This document shows positions 9,668 to 17,804 of a stretch of 64,000 bases of DNA, in pieces. Under the pieces are notes generated by a model. That model searched no databases. It worked only from the letters and a program-made list of their open reading frames with translations, and had not been told where the DNA came from. The stretch's first letter is position 1. Every line of letters begins with the position of its first letter. The translations under genes were made by a program, and so were the position numbers. The DNA is from Algoriphagus oliviformis (GTDB taxonomy: Bacteria; Bacteroidota; Bacteroidia; Cytophagales; Cyclobacteriaceae), in contig NZ_JAFKCT010000006.1 of assembly GCF_017254915.1 (NCBI RefSeq), forward strand, positions 62,001 to 126,000, read 5' to 3'.

Positions 9668-10517
9668 ATCAAAATCTTACCTCTCCCTCATCGCCCTACT
9701 CGCCTTGGCAGTCGTCGGCCTGACGGCCTGGAAATCCGAGCAGCCCGCCAAGACCAAGTGGATCCAGCTCTTCAACGGCAAAGACCTGAAGGACTGGACG
9801 GTCAAGATCCGCACCCACGAGCTCGGCGACAATTTCGCAAACACCTTCCGGGTCGAAGATGGCCTGATGCAAGTCCGCTACGACGGCTACACCCAGTTTG
9901 ACCAGCAGTACGGGCATATTTTCTACAAAAAGCCCTTCTCCTACTACCTCCTCCAAGTCCAATATCGCTTCGTGGGCGAGCAGTGCCCGGGAGGCGAAGG
10001 CTGGGCTCTGAGAAACAGCGGTGCCATGCTGCACTCCCAAGACCCCAAAACGATGATGAAGGACCAAAACTTCCCGATCTCCATCGAGGCCCAGTTTCTC
10101 GGGGGCAATGGAAAAGACCCACGTACCACCTGCAACCTCTGTACTCCCGGCACCAACGTCGTGCTGGCCGACTCTCTTTTCACCCCGCACTGCATCAACT
10201 CCAAATCAGAGACCTACCACGGGGATCAGTGGGTGACCGCCAACTTCATCGTCATGGGTGACGAGGAAGTGCACCACCTGGTGGGTACCGATACGGTTTT
10301 CAGCTACTTCAAGCCACAGATAGGCGGGGGAAGCGTGGCACCGTTTGACCCCAAGGTCAAAATCGACGGACAGCTGCTCAAGGAAGGCTACATCTCCCTG
10401 CAAAGCGAAAGCCATCCCGTGGACTTCAAAAAAGTGGCCCTGGTCGATCTCTCCAAAATCAAGGACGATCCCAAGAAGCTGAAGGAAACGGTCAGTCAGG
10501 CCTTGGCCGAAAACTGA
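9660..10517 (+). CDS. DUF1080 (3-keto-disaccharide hydrolase type) secreted protein
   Basis: A 285-aa exported protein with a signal or membrane anchor at residues 7-24 followed by the DUF1080 signature WIQLFNGKDLKDW. Later family features are FRVEDGLMQVRY, YYLLQVQYRF, the SGAMLHSQDP segment, a PISIEAQFLGG strand and a final YISLQSESHPVDFKKVAL. The fold is a concanavalin-like beta sandwich; related proteins bind or cleave keto-sugars and occur widely in Bacteroidota and Planctomycetes. The 8-nt overlap with the EEP gene suggests one operon. Its last 27 codons and the downstream palindrome reappear just downstream as a diverged partial copy (10604-10751). Confidence 0.82.
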   Translation: MNRSKSYLSLIALLALAVVGLTAWKSEQPAKTKWIQLFNGKDLKDWTVKIRTHELGDNFANTFRVEDGLMQVRYDGYTQFDQQYGHIFYKKPFSYYLLQVQYRFVGEQCPGGEGWALRNSGAMLHSQDPKTMMKDQNFPISIEAQFLGGNGKDPRTTCNLCTPGTNVVLADSLFTPHCINSKSETYHGDQWVTANFIVMGDEEVHHLVGTDTVFSYFKPQIGGGSVAPFDPKVKIDGQLLKEGYISLQSESHPVDFKKVALVDLSKIKDDPKKLKETVSQALAEN

Positions 10518-10567
10518 AGAATCTCAAATCCACACCTGCTGCCGCTGAGGCAAGTTGGATAAAAATA

Positions 10568-10600
10568 AACCCTCCAAGGGTTCAAAAACCTTGGAGGGTT
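10568..10600. repeat. REP-like palindrome, copy 1
   Basis: AACCCTCCAAGG and its reverse complement separated by nine bases. It may act as a terminator for the DUF1080 operon, but it lacks a T-tract, so a REP-like repeat is at least as likely. Confidence 0.65.
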
Positions 10601-10603
10601 CTG

Positions 10604-10664
10604 GTGGCCCTGATCGATCCCAAAAAACTGAAGGAAACGGTTAGTCAGGCCTTGGCTGAAAACT
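10604..10664 (+). pseudogene. 3' relic of a second DUF1080 gene
   Basis: Translated from 10604, this stretch reads VALIDPKKLKETVSQALAEN and stop, against VALVD...PKKLKETVSQALAEN at the end of the intact gene. It lacks any start or body. Most base differences are synonymous (AAGAAG to AAAAAA, GTC to GTT, GCC to GCT, TGA to TAA), so it looks like the tail of a once-functional tandem paralogue rather than a recent copying error. Confidence 0.65.
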
Positions 10665-10715
10665 AAAGGATCTAAAATCCTCACCTGCTGCCCCGGAGGC
10701 GACTGGATAAAAACA

Positions 10716-10748
10716 AACCCTCCAAGGGTTCAAAACCCTTGGAGGGTT
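10716..10748. repeat. REP-like palindrome, copy 2
   Basis: AACCCTCCAAGGGTT, a 3-nt loop and the perfect 15-nt reverse complement. It lies between the relic and the convergent GH109-like gene and may separate the two transcripts. Confidence 0.7.
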
Positions 10749-10765
10749 GTGGCGATGAGCGGTCC

Positions 10766-12169
10766 TTAAACCCTCACCTTGGTGGTGCCGCCGCCTTCCA
10801 GCGTGATGGCTACGGGCTTGTTGGTTTTCCAGCTGCCACCCGTAAAGTCAGGCACGTCGATGGAGTTGGAGCGGTTGGCTACCGACCACTCGCTCAGTGG
10901 CGTGATGCAGCTCCAAAGTGCGGCATCGTACACGTCCTGATCCAGAGGCAGGCCATTTCTCAGGCAGTCGATCAGTCTCCAGTCCATCATGAAGTCCATC
11001 CCTCCGTGTCCGCCGATCTGCTTGGCGAGTTCGCCGACTTTCTGCACAATCTCGGGGGTGTATTTCGCCTGCAGCTCCTTCATCTCTTCCTCCTTCATCC
11101 AGCCGTGACCTTTGGCGACCTTCTGCTCAGGATACTTTTGGGCATATCCTTCGGTGCCGCTGACCACATGCAGTCGGGAGTAAGGACGCGGCGAGGTCAC
11201 ATCGTGCTGTATCATGATGGATTTGCCATGCTTGGTCTTCACCACGGTGGTGTTCATATTGCCGCGATAGGACTTGGACGCAAAAGACCCGAAGAAGGGA
11301 TCCGTCTCGGCCAGCTCCTGCGCTTTGGCTTTCATCTGAAAATCATTGCTGGACAAAGAGGTCAGGTAGTCCATCTGATCTCCCCGGTTGATATCCAGGA
11401 TCTGGCAGATCGGCCCGAGCCCGTGGGTGGGATAGAGGTTACCGTTTCGGAAGTTTTCCTTCAATCTCCACATATCCTGATAGCCGTCCTTGTTGAAGTT
11501 GAGCGCAAGCAGGTCGTGGATGTAGGCACCCTCCACGTGGAGGACATCTCCGAAAAAGCCTTCCCGCGCCATCTTCAGTGTCATCAGTTCGAAGAAGTCA
11601 TAGCAGCAGTTTTCCAGCTGCATGCAGTGTTTCTTGGTGCGCTCCGAGGTCTCCACCAGCTGCCAGCACTCTTCCAGAGTCCTTGCCGCAGGCACTTCCA
11701 CGGCTGCGTGCTTCCCTGCTTCCATCGCATAGACTGCCATCGGTACATGCCAGTCCCATGGGGTGGCGATATAGATCAGGTCCAAGTCCGGACGATCCAC
11801 CATCTTTTTCCAGGCATACACGCTTCCCGAGTAGAGTTCCGGGTTGTGGGGAGTGCCTTCCAGCGACTTCTTGGCTTTCTCGGCCATCTCGGGACGCAGG
11901 TCGCAGAGGGCTTTGATCTCCACGCCCTCGATTTTGCTGAGCCGGGTCACAGCGCCCGGGCCTCTTTGTCCCAACCCGACCACGCCTACTCGGACGGTAT
12001 CTATCTTGGGAGCGGCAAATCCGCACATGTTAAAGGATTGTACCCTGGATGCCCCATATTTTGCCTCAAGGGGCAGGCTTTGAAACTCTCCAGCAAGCGC
12101 GCTTCCAGCTCCAAAAAGGCCTAAACCAGCCAAACCGGTGGATTTCAAAAATTCTCTTCTGCGATTCAT
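10766..12169 (-). CDS. Gfo/Idh/MocA oxidoreductase, GH109-like (alpha-N-acetylgalactosaminidase type)
   Basis: A 467-aa NAD-dependent protein with a twin-arginine-like leader (NRRREFLKSTGLAGLGLFG), implying export of the folded protein. The Rossmann motif is VRVGVVGLGQRGPG near residue 60, followed by ALCDLRPE and the sugar-site IYIATPWDWHVPMAVYAMEAGKH. The GHGGMDFMMDWRLIDC segment and the C-terminal PLSEWSVANRSNSIDVPDFTGG are what I know from GH109 glycosidases, which cleave alpha-GalNAc by an NAD-dependent redox mechanism. Other secreted Gfo/Idh/MocA enzymes oxidise sugars without hydrolysis, so the exact substrate is open. The gene is probably transcribed alone or after the GH113-like gene 126 nt upstream. 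Confidence 0.85.
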   Translation of the reverse strand: MNRRREFLKSTGLAGLGLFGAGSALAGEFQSLPLEAKYGASRVQSFNMCGFAAPKIDTVRVGVVGLGQRGPGAVTRLSKIEGVEIKALCDLRPEMAEKAKKSLEGTPHNPELYSGSVYAWKKMVDRPDLDLIYIATPWDWHVPMAVYAMEAGKHAAVEVPAARTLEECWQLVETSERTKKHCMQLENCCYDFFELMTLKMAREGFFGDVLHVEGAYIHDLLALNFNKDGYQDMWRLKENFRNGNLYPTHGLGPICQILDINRGDQMDYLTSLSSNDFQMKAKAQELAETDPFFGSFASKSYRGNMNTTVVKTKHGKSIMIQHDVTSPRPYSRLHVVSGTEGYAQKYPEQKVAKGHGWMKEEEMKELQAKYTPEIVQKVGELAKQIGGHGGMDFMMDWRLIDCLRNGLPLDQDVYDAALWSCITPLSEWSVANRSNSIDVPDFTGGSWKTNKPVAITLEGGGTTKVRV

Positions 12170-12295
12170 AGTAATTCGTTCTTTTTTTGGATTTGCAATG
12201 GCTATTTAACAAAAAAATCAATAAAGTCCCCGCTCTACGGAATAAAGCAAACAAATAATAGGGAACACGCCCTAATCCCTGCTTTGTTGGGAAGG

Positions 12296-13333
12296 CTAGT
12301 TAGAGGAAAAAAACCTCGTCATCACCCGCTCAGCGGCTTTCCCCTGTGGAGTAAAGTCAGGCTGCCTCTCCGGCACCTCCGGGTGCCATTTCCAGAAAAA
12401 CACGCCAGCCAGCCATTTCTTTTTCCAGGCAGTCTCAAAGAAAGCCTCATAGCAGCGCGCTTGCACCTCGTCGGAAAACTCCACTCCCTCCCGTTCATTG
12501 GGCCAGACCCAAGGCTCCATCGCCGCATCGACGGTATTGCAGTAGCCTATTTCAGTGAAAAAGACCGGCTTTTGGCACTTTCTTACCAGCTTTTCGATCT
12601 TGGGCAAATGACTCTGCCAAGAGGCCTTGAGCTCAGCCAAGCCGGGGCTGTGTCCGCTGGAAAGGGGAAAATAGGCCTGTATGCCGATGTAGTCCAGCGC
12701 ATCCCAAAATTTGACCTGCTGGTATTCCGTAAAGTTCGCTGCATAGGTCAGCTTGCCAGAGTAGACTTTCCTCACCTCCGCGATGACCGCTCTCCAGTCC
12801 TCCTCCCGATGGGAAGTCTTTTCCAGCTCGGTACCGACGCAGAGCGCCGGGATTCCCAGCGACTCGGCCAGTCCGGCATAGCCTACGATGAAGGCCGTAT
12901 AGTTGGCAAACCAACGCTTCCAGTCCTCCTCGGACAGCATCTCTATCTCTCCCACCCAGGCCCCCCTCACCCAGAGGTGGGGCTTCAGCATGTTTTTCAT
13001 GCCATACTTGGCCGAGGAGTCCATCGTGACCTGTATGCCCAGAGGGGACTCTCCCCACCATCGCTTGTCGTTGTCCAGGTCCCAGCCGATCTCCGGATCG
13101 TTTTTGTCCCGCTGCCAGCCAAAGGGCGTCTGGGAGATGGCATTGGCGCCGGTAGCTTGGAGTGCCAAAAATTCCCCACCACGCAGGGGACGGCGACTTC
13201 CCTCCCAATTGACGCCCTTCCACTTTTCAGTCGTCGCGGGAAGTGGATTTGCGGGGATAAAAAACCAGACCGAAAAGGCCAACACAAGCAATCCCAGGGT
13301 ACTGAAAAGATATTTTCTGAAAGAGGACACCAT
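12296..13333 (-). CDS. GH113-like glycoside hydrolase (beta-mannanase type), membrane-anchored
   Basis: A 345-aa (beta/alpha)8-barrel hydrolase behind one N-terminal hydrophobic helix (residues about 8-26) that is an uncleaved anchor or signal peptide. The mature part starts KGVNWEGSR and carries the two clan GH-A glutamates: the acid/base in LCVGTELEK and the nucleophile in FFTEIGYC. Aromatic subsite residues (LKPHLWVRG, YIGIQAYFPL, VFFWKWHPE) fit GH113 endo-beta-1,4-mannanases, although many Bacteroidota homologues are uncharacterised. It starts 24 nt after the stop of the upstream lipoprotein gene, so the two are likely co-expressed. Confidence 0.75.
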   Translation of the reverse strand: MVSSFRKYLFSTLGLLVLAFSVWFFIPANPLPATTEKWKGVNWEGSRRPLRGGEFLALQATGANAISQTPFGWQRDKNDPEIGWDLDNDKRWWGESPLGIQVTMDSSAKYGMKNMLKPHLWVRGAWVGEIEMLSEEDWKRWFANYTAFIVGYAGLAESLGIPALCVGTELEKTSHREEDWRAVIAEVRKVYSGKLTYAANFTEYQQVKFWDALDYIGIQAYFPLSSGHSPGLAELKASWQSHLPKIEKLVRKCQKPVFFTEIGYCNTVDAAMEPWVWPNEREGVEFSDEVQARCYEAFFETAWKKKWLAGVFFWKWHPEVPERQPDFTPQGKAAERVMTRFFSSN

Positions 13334-13357
13334 GGGTTGCTTGGGTTTAAGGTTCGG

Positions 13358-14107
13358 TCAGTCGGGAAGCTGCGTCACCTGGATGTTTTCCAGATTGATT
13401 TCCGACAGCTTTTCCAGCTGCCCGGAGACGTAGAGCTCTTGCATCTTTTCCACGGGAGTCTCCTTATCGGCTGGTTTCAGATTGAGGTAGTTTTGAAAGC
13501 GTATACCGCCGACCTCCGAGACGGAGCTCACCTCGCGCATGCGCACGCCGCCGCCATCCGTATGGTAGCTGTAGGCCATGAAGTCCATGAGGCGATCCTC
13601 CCGGCCAAACCAGTACAGAAACTCATCCTCGAAATGCTCTCCCCCACCCTCTTGCACAAAGGTCACCTTGACCAGGTCGTAGGCCTTCCCCTTGAGCTCG
13701 GTCTCACCCAGATAGGTCTTCACTGCCGCCGGGTCGTTGAGTCCATAGGGCAAAAAGGCAAAATAGGCCACCGAATTGACCGAGCGGGAGAAGGCTCCTA
13801 TCCGCTCCTCGGTCAAGGTATCGATAACCGCGCCGTTGACTGTTCGGACGAATCCGGAATTGTTGAGCACATCCTTGACCATCCCGGTGCTGTCGCTAAA
13901 CTCCCGGGTGTATTCAAAGGCCGAGGGGGTCTTGAAGATCGTGTAGTGGGTTTCCCTAAAATCAAACTCGATCAGTGAACTTTCGAAAGCCGCTCCACCG
14001 TGGGCCACAATCGACTCGTCAACGATTTGTTGGGCTTCGGAGCGGGAGTCGCATCCTGAGAATTCGAGGGCAAAAAAGAAGAAAAGAACGTATTGAAGTA
14101 GTTTCAT
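13358..14107 (-). CDS. Lipoprotein, DUF6503-like (paralogue 1)
   Basis: A 249-aa probable lipoprotein (leader ending FSGC) that starts its mature part with EAQQIVDESIVAHGGAAFE. The remainder is beta-rich with the feel of LolA/LolB-type beta baskets (strands such as IEFDFRETHYTIF and GEHFEDEFLYWF). I know this pattern as a Bacteroidota family named DUF6503, but the name is given from memory. A second member with the same IVAHGG-type opening lies at 14859-15584, so this is a local duplication interrupted by an AT-rich gene. No enzyme motif is visible. It is the likely first gene of the GH113-like operon. Confidence 0.6.
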   Translation of the reverse strand: MKLLQYVLFFFFALEFSGCDSRSEAQQIVDESIVAHGGAAFESSLIEFDFRETHYTIFKTPSAFEYTREFSDSTGMVKDVLNNSGFVRTVNGAVIDTLTEERIGAFSRSVNSVAYFAFLPYGLNDPAAVKTYLGETELKGKAYDLVKVTFVQEGGGEHFEDEFLYWFGREDRLMDFMAYSYHTDGGGVRMREVSSVSEVGGIRFQNYLNLKPADKETPVEKMQELYVSGQLEKLSEINLENIQVTQLPD

Positions 14108-14245
14108 AGGCTTAAAATACTGGAGATCAAAAGACTCTGAGAGAACTTAGTTGAAACCAAAGAATAGACATCTAAATCTCTCCTATCGTTTTTTGTTCGT
14201 GGCACTAATTCTATTTGAATTGTTTCGGCAATATTTTTTTGCCAT

Positions 14246-14722
14246 TCAATATTGAATATAAGTTTTGAATTTCTCTACCAGCTGTCTTGGTGCATAAATA
14301 TGAAGAAGGCAAAAGGCGGTCAATAACCAACCGATGAACGTAAATGTAGAATTTGGAATTTTCTTGACAGTCGATCCTCCATCAAGTTCATAAACTACGG
14401 TTTCATAAAAAGGCGGTAACAGTGCAAAAAAAAGAAAGGTTAGTCCGAAAATGACTCCGATAATAGGAACGTAAAAATTTGTAGTCCACCAAATGTTCAC
14501 TTTTCTATTTAGCCGAATCGGAAGACCTACGATTATGCAAACAAAAATTGTCAAACCAGAAAGTATTACCGCAATTATTGGTTGAAAAACTATTAATCCA
14601 AAAATCCCCTCAAAGCCGAAGTCACTGTCAAGGAGTGCAAATACCATGTAAATGCAAAAAGTCAAAATGAATGTCAGTACGATTTGAACTCCTAGAGTCA
14701 ATATTTCAACTAGTTTATTCAT
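14246..14722 (-). CDS. Hypothetical four-helix membrane protein in an AT-rich islet
   Basis: A 158-aa protein I do not recognise. It has four predicted membrane segments (about residues 10-30, 38-66, 82-105 and 126-145) and a basic C-terminus PRQLVEKFKTYIQY. Base composition and codon use (AAT, TTT, ATT rich) are clearly more AT-rich than all neighbours, and the flanks 14108-14245 and 14723-14858 are equally AT-rich, which points to acquisition from elsewhere. It sits between two paralogous lipoprotein genes. The stop region contains the palindrome ATTCAATATTGAAT (14244-14257). Confidence 0.6.
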   Translation of the reverse strand: MNKLVEILTLGVQIVLTFILTFCIYMVFALLDSDFGFEGIFGLIVFQPIIAVILSGLTIFVCIIVGLPIRLNRKVNIWWTTNFYVPIIGVIFGLTFLFFALLPPFYETVVYELDGGSTVKKIPNSTFTFIGWLLTAFCLLHIYAPRQLVEKFKTYIQY

Positions 14723-14858
14723 TGTGTTTCATATTACCTCTTAAAACGACCAACAACTTTCTTTTCAGCAATTAATTAGAAGTTTGAAATTCAAAACGAT
14801 TTCCTTTTAAACATGAGCTAAGGTACTGGCTTTCAAGATCAAAACTATCCGCAATTTC

Positions 14859-15584
14859 TCACTTCACCACCTCATACTCTGAATATAAAAATTCCGCCCG
14901 TAGGAAGCGCTTCTTGCCGTCTTCATCCAGTTCCCAGCTTTCGCTTTGGGCTTGTAGCTTGAGGCCTTCGACTTCAGCATAGCCGAGGTAATAGATCAGC
15001 ATAAGGCTATTTCCCTGGATTAGCTGGCGACCGATCATCACGGCACTCTTTGGATCGAAATAAAAGAGGCTAAGCTCGGCTCCTCCAGCTGAGTCCAGCT
15101 GCACGACCTCCGCCTCCCTTCCGTTTTCCAGGGTTAGCAACCCCTCGTAGCGAGGCGCCGACAGTTCATCCAAAATGCCCCAAGGCTGGGAGACCTCAAA
15201 AAAAGCCGCGTCGAATTCTTTTCTCTTCGATGCCAAAAAACCCAAATTCCGGATCTCATTTTCCCCCATGAAATAGCGCATCTGCTGTCTGTCCCAAGTA
15301 AGCACATGGGTCATACTATCCTTTTCCCAAGTGATCTTTCCCTCCAGATAGGGCTTCATCCTGATCTCCACCCGCTGATCCAGCTCGCTTTCCACCGTCC
15401 CGTCTTCCGCAAGCAGCCGGGTTTTCTTCCGAAATTTCAAAGTCGTTATTTCCTCCCAAGCCTCAGCCCCGCCGTGCGCCGCTATGGATCGCCCGACCAG
15501 CTCTCGGGCCTGTTTTTCGGGATTTTTCCCGCAGGAAAAAAGCAATACAAGAAGGAGCAACCAGTGGTTAAGCGGGGATTTCAT
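14859..15584 (-). CDS. Lipoprotein, DUF6503-like (paralogue 2)
   Basis: A 241-aa lipoprotein: the start at ATG 15584 gives the leader MKSPLNHWLLLLVLLFSCGK with lipobox LFSC; a longer frame to 15644 lacks that signal. The mature sequence opens with ARELVGRSIAAHGGAEAWEEI, matching the neighbouring paralogue at 13358-14107, followed by a beta-rich basket. Its start overlaps the end of the GT87-like gene by 17 nt, so it is the last gene of the long redox/glycan operon running from 24.4 kb. Envelope lipid or glycan handling is a guess from the fold and context only. Confidence 0.6.
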   Translation of the reverse strand: MKSPLNHWLLLLVLLFSCGKNPEKQARELVGRSIAAHGGAEAWEEITTLKFRKKTRLLAEDGTVESELDQRVEIRMKPYLEGKITWEKDSMTHVLTWDRQQMRYFMGENEIRNLGFLASKRKEFDAAFFEVSQPWGILDELSAPRYEGLLTLENGREAEVVQLDSAGGAELSLFYFDPKSAVMIGRQLIQGNSLMLIYYLGYAEVEGLKLQAQSESWELDEDGKKRFLRAEFLYSEYEVVK

Positions 15585-16905
15585 GAGGGGTTTTGGTTTT
15601 GGATTTGGGTAGAAAATAGTCCAGAAAAACACCTCCGGCGACAAAGAGGTATTCGAGCAGCAAAATTAGGGGACTTTCCTCCACTCCGTCGACTCCGTAA
15701 GCACGATAGGACAAAACAGCCGCAAATGACCAGAGCAGAAAGGTGTTTTTGCCAGTCAGCAGGCTCAGCCCAAAGGCAGGAATCAAATACCAAGGATGCA
15801 CCACCGGCTGCAGCAGCAGGTAGACCAGGTAGATCAACACCCAGAGATGGAGCATCTCGGGGAGAGTTGAGGGCTTCTTTTTCCAGGAGAAAAACACCAC
15901 CAAGCCCAGCGTCGCCAGGCCCAACAGCTTGCTCAGCGTGGCAATCGTATTGTAGCCAACCATCCAAAAGCCTACCTCGCGCAACAGGTAGTACAGCGAG
16001 GCGTTAAACTCAAATTTGCCCTGATAAAGCGAGAGGCTCTGCAGGAAATGCGTCCCAGACGAGCCGAAAGCCAACCAGCAAAAACCCAGCACCAAAGACA
16101 GTCCAGCGGCGATCCAAAACAGGAAGCTGCGCCGGGTCTGAACGCCAAATACAAACGCGGGAGCCAGCACCAAAGGCAGAAGCTTCAGCCCGACGGCCAA
16201 GCCCCAGAGGCTCCCCGCCGTGGACGTGTTTCCCTTGTAAAGGTGCAGCGCCACCGCCAGCAAGAGAAGCAGCACCAAGCCCTCGAAATGCAGGTTGCCC
16301 GTGATCTCAAGGATCACCAGGGGATTCAGCCAGTAGAGCCACAGGAGCTTCCGGGCAAGCCCAATCGCCGTCAAAAGCTTCAGCAACAGCATAAAAACCC
16401 CGATCTCCCCGAGGATCAGCAGCATGCGAAGGCTGATGATCCCATTGGCGATCAGGCCTCCGGAGGCTTTGGCAGCCATCCAAAAGAGCCCTTGGTTCAG
16501 CGGCGTATAGACCGAGTAGTACTCTTGGGAATTGAGCAGGGGAAAGAGCTGATCGAGCATAGGCGAGCGCTCCAGCGGGTGGTTTTGGAGAAATTCTGCC
16601 GGAGTCTCCGCATAGGGATTTTCTCCCAAGCGAAGTACCTCCCCATCCCAAAGAAAGCGCGCGTAGTCTTCCGACCACTGGGGGATCGCCAGAAACAGCG
16701 AAAAGCGGATCAGTAGGCCGCAGACGAAGACAAAAAGCCAGGGAGTCCGCTCCTCTGCCAGGGCAAAGACCAAAAACATCAGCCCAAACAAAAGCACAAA
16801 AAGCCCCAAGGTGGACTGGAAGTCGGTGCGGGGAACGAGGTTTCCCAAGAAATAGACGCCCGCAAGCATCAGCAGCGCGAGCAAGGCCTGCACGGCCAGC
16901 TTCAT
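15568..16905 (-). CDS. Multi-pass membrane glycosyltransferase, GT87/PIG-M-like
   Basis: A 445-aa protein with about ten hydrophobic helices and, in the first periplasmic loop, SEDYARFLWDGEVLRLGENPYAETP, the acidic-loop signature of GT-C transferases that use polyprenyl-phosphate sugars (GT87, mannosyltransferases, DUF2029). The second feature is YYSVYTPLNQGLFWMAA. Such enzymes add a sugar from a lipid carrier on the outer face of the inner membrane. A DPM-like GT2 that could make the polyprenyl-phosphate sugar is encoded in the same gene run (18541-19233). ATG 16905 is preferred; a TTG at 16917 would overlap the upstream lipoprotein stop by 4 nt. Confidence 0.75.
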   Translation of the reverse strand: MKLAVQALLALLMLAGVYFLGNLVPRTDFQSTLGLFVLLFGLMFLVFALAEERTPWLFVFVCGLLIRFSLFLAIPQWSEDYARFLWDGEVLRLGENPYAETPAEFLQNHPLERSPMLDQLFPLLNSQEYYSVYTPLNQGLFWMAAKASGGLIANGIISLRMLLILGEIGVFMLLLKLLTAIGLARKLLWLYWLNPLVILEITGNLHFEGLVLLLLLAVALHLYKGNTSTAGSLWGLAVGLKLLPLVLAPAFVFGVQTRRSFLFWIAAGLSLVLGFCWLAFGSSGTHFLQSLSLYQGKFEFNASLYYLLREVGFWMVGYNTIATLSKLLGLATLGLVVFFSWKKKPSTLPEMLHLWVLIYLVYLLLQPVVHPWYLIPAFGLSLLTGKNTFLLWSFAAVLSYRAYGVDGVEESPLILLLEYLFVAGGVFLDYFLPKSKTKTPHEIPA

Positions 16906-16913
16906 GGTCGGAT

Positions 16914-17804
16914 TCAAAGCCCCAATTCCTTTCTCAGCGGTTCGGACATCGTTCCGTTTTGATTCCAGTAGTCGGTCAGTTTCATATGCGTACGCGTAGC
17001 GGTGGTGGTTTCTTTTTTGCCATCTTCCCGGGTCCAGCTCTCCTCAAAGCCGAGGATCTCGTGGGGGAAGAATTTCTCAAAGCGGATGCTCAGCCTGCGG
17101 CCGATGTTGGAGTATTCCACCACGACCTCGCTTTGGTTGGACGCCAGGTCACGCCGCGCGATGCTGGCGTTTTCGGCCTTGAGGGGCGTGTGGGCAAAGC
17201 GCTGGAAAATCAGGCTCGGCAACAGCAGCTGGCTGCCCGTGGGCACGAGCTCTGGATTGAGGCGGATCAGGTTGAAAAGCTCGTCCTCTGGCATGGCGTT
17301 GACTTTGGCCTCGGAATCGCCCTCCGACTCAAAGTAGGAAAACTGCTTGATTTGGTAAGTGCCGTTTTTGAAGTTGAGCTGCGTGAAGGACTGTCCGCAC
17401 CACTCGGTCACCGAGGCGGTGATCTTGGGTGAAAAGGACTCCTCGTACACCGGCGTGAAGACCGAGAGCATGGTGTGGTAGGGATAGATGCCCGTGACAA
17501 AGTCCCGGGTCATATTGAGCTTCATGACCTTCTGCGCGTCGGATGCGTTGCCTTTGGGGTCGTCGAGCTTCACCTGCTTTCGCTTCGAAAAATCCTCCGT
17601 CACGAAGATCATCACCGCCTTGCCTGGCCTGACTTCCCCATAGCGGCTTTGCTGCAGGTCAAAGACGTTGATCTCGGCCTTGCCCTGATACCAATAGCCC
17701 GCAAACTGGTTTTCGTCCACACCGTCTCGGCTGGAGGGGCTGCAGGAGAACAGCATCAGCAACAGGCCTAAACCTAGACAAAAAACCATTCTATTCTTGA
17801 TCAT
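16914..17804 (-). CDS. Conserved lipoprotein of unknown function
   Basis: A 296-aa lipoprotein with a clear leader (MIKNRMVFCLGLGLLLMLFSC, lipobox LFSC). The mature body has FAGYWYQGKAEINVFDL, GEVRPGKAVMIFVTEDF, YPYHTMLSVFTPV and WCGQSFTQLNF. From memory, proteins of this type are often labelled septum formation inhibitor Maf, but nothing here matches the Maf nucleotide pyrophosphatase. Residues 150-180 contain a conserved-looking FSYFESEGDSEAKV block. Its start (ATG 17804, or 17813) lies inside the end of the HepT gene, and the GT87-like gene follows 8 nt after its stop, so it belongs to the same transcription unit. Confidence 0.6.
   Translation of the reverse strand: MIKNRMVFCLGLGLLLMLFSCSPSSRDGVDENQFAGYWYQGKAEINVFDLQQSRYGEVRPGKAVMIFVTEDFSKRKQVKLDDPKGNASDAQKVMKLNMTRDFVTGIYPYHTMLSVFTPVYEESFSPKITASVTEWCGQSFTQLNFKNGTYQIKQFSYFESEGDSEAKVNAMPEDELFNLIRLNPELVPTGSQLLLPSLIFQRFAHTPLKAENASIARRDLASNQSEVVVEYSNIGRRLSIRFEKFFPHEILGFEESWTREDGKKETTTATRTHMKLTDYWNQNGTMSEPLRKELGL

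Larger units (their letters stand above)
10435..10751 (+). repeat. Two-unit tandem repeat: end of the DUF1080 gene plus its palindrome
   Basis: Unit 1 is 10435-10603 (last 27 codons of the intact DUF1080 gene, stop, spacer, palindrome). Unit 2 is about 10604-10751 and repeats the same order with a 21-nt in-frame deletion near its start. The units abut directly. Confidence 0.8.

Noticed and set aside
10739..12124. 461-codon open frame on plus opposite the GH109-like gene
   Set aside because: His/Leu/Gly-rich shadow translation without family features; the minus-strand frame has a full Tat leader and conserved motifs.
12284..13978. 564-codon open frame on plus across the GH113-like and lipoprotein genes
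   Set aside because: Spans two well-supported opposite genes and shows no motif.
14244..14257. Palindrome ATTCAATATTGAAT as a terminator or operator
   Set aside because: Overlaps the stop of the AT-rich gene, has no T-tract and could arise by chance in such AT-rich sequence.
16914..17804. Maf septum inhibitor annotation
   Set aside because: Lipoprotein signal and unrelated conserved blocks; none of the Maf nucleotide-binding residues.
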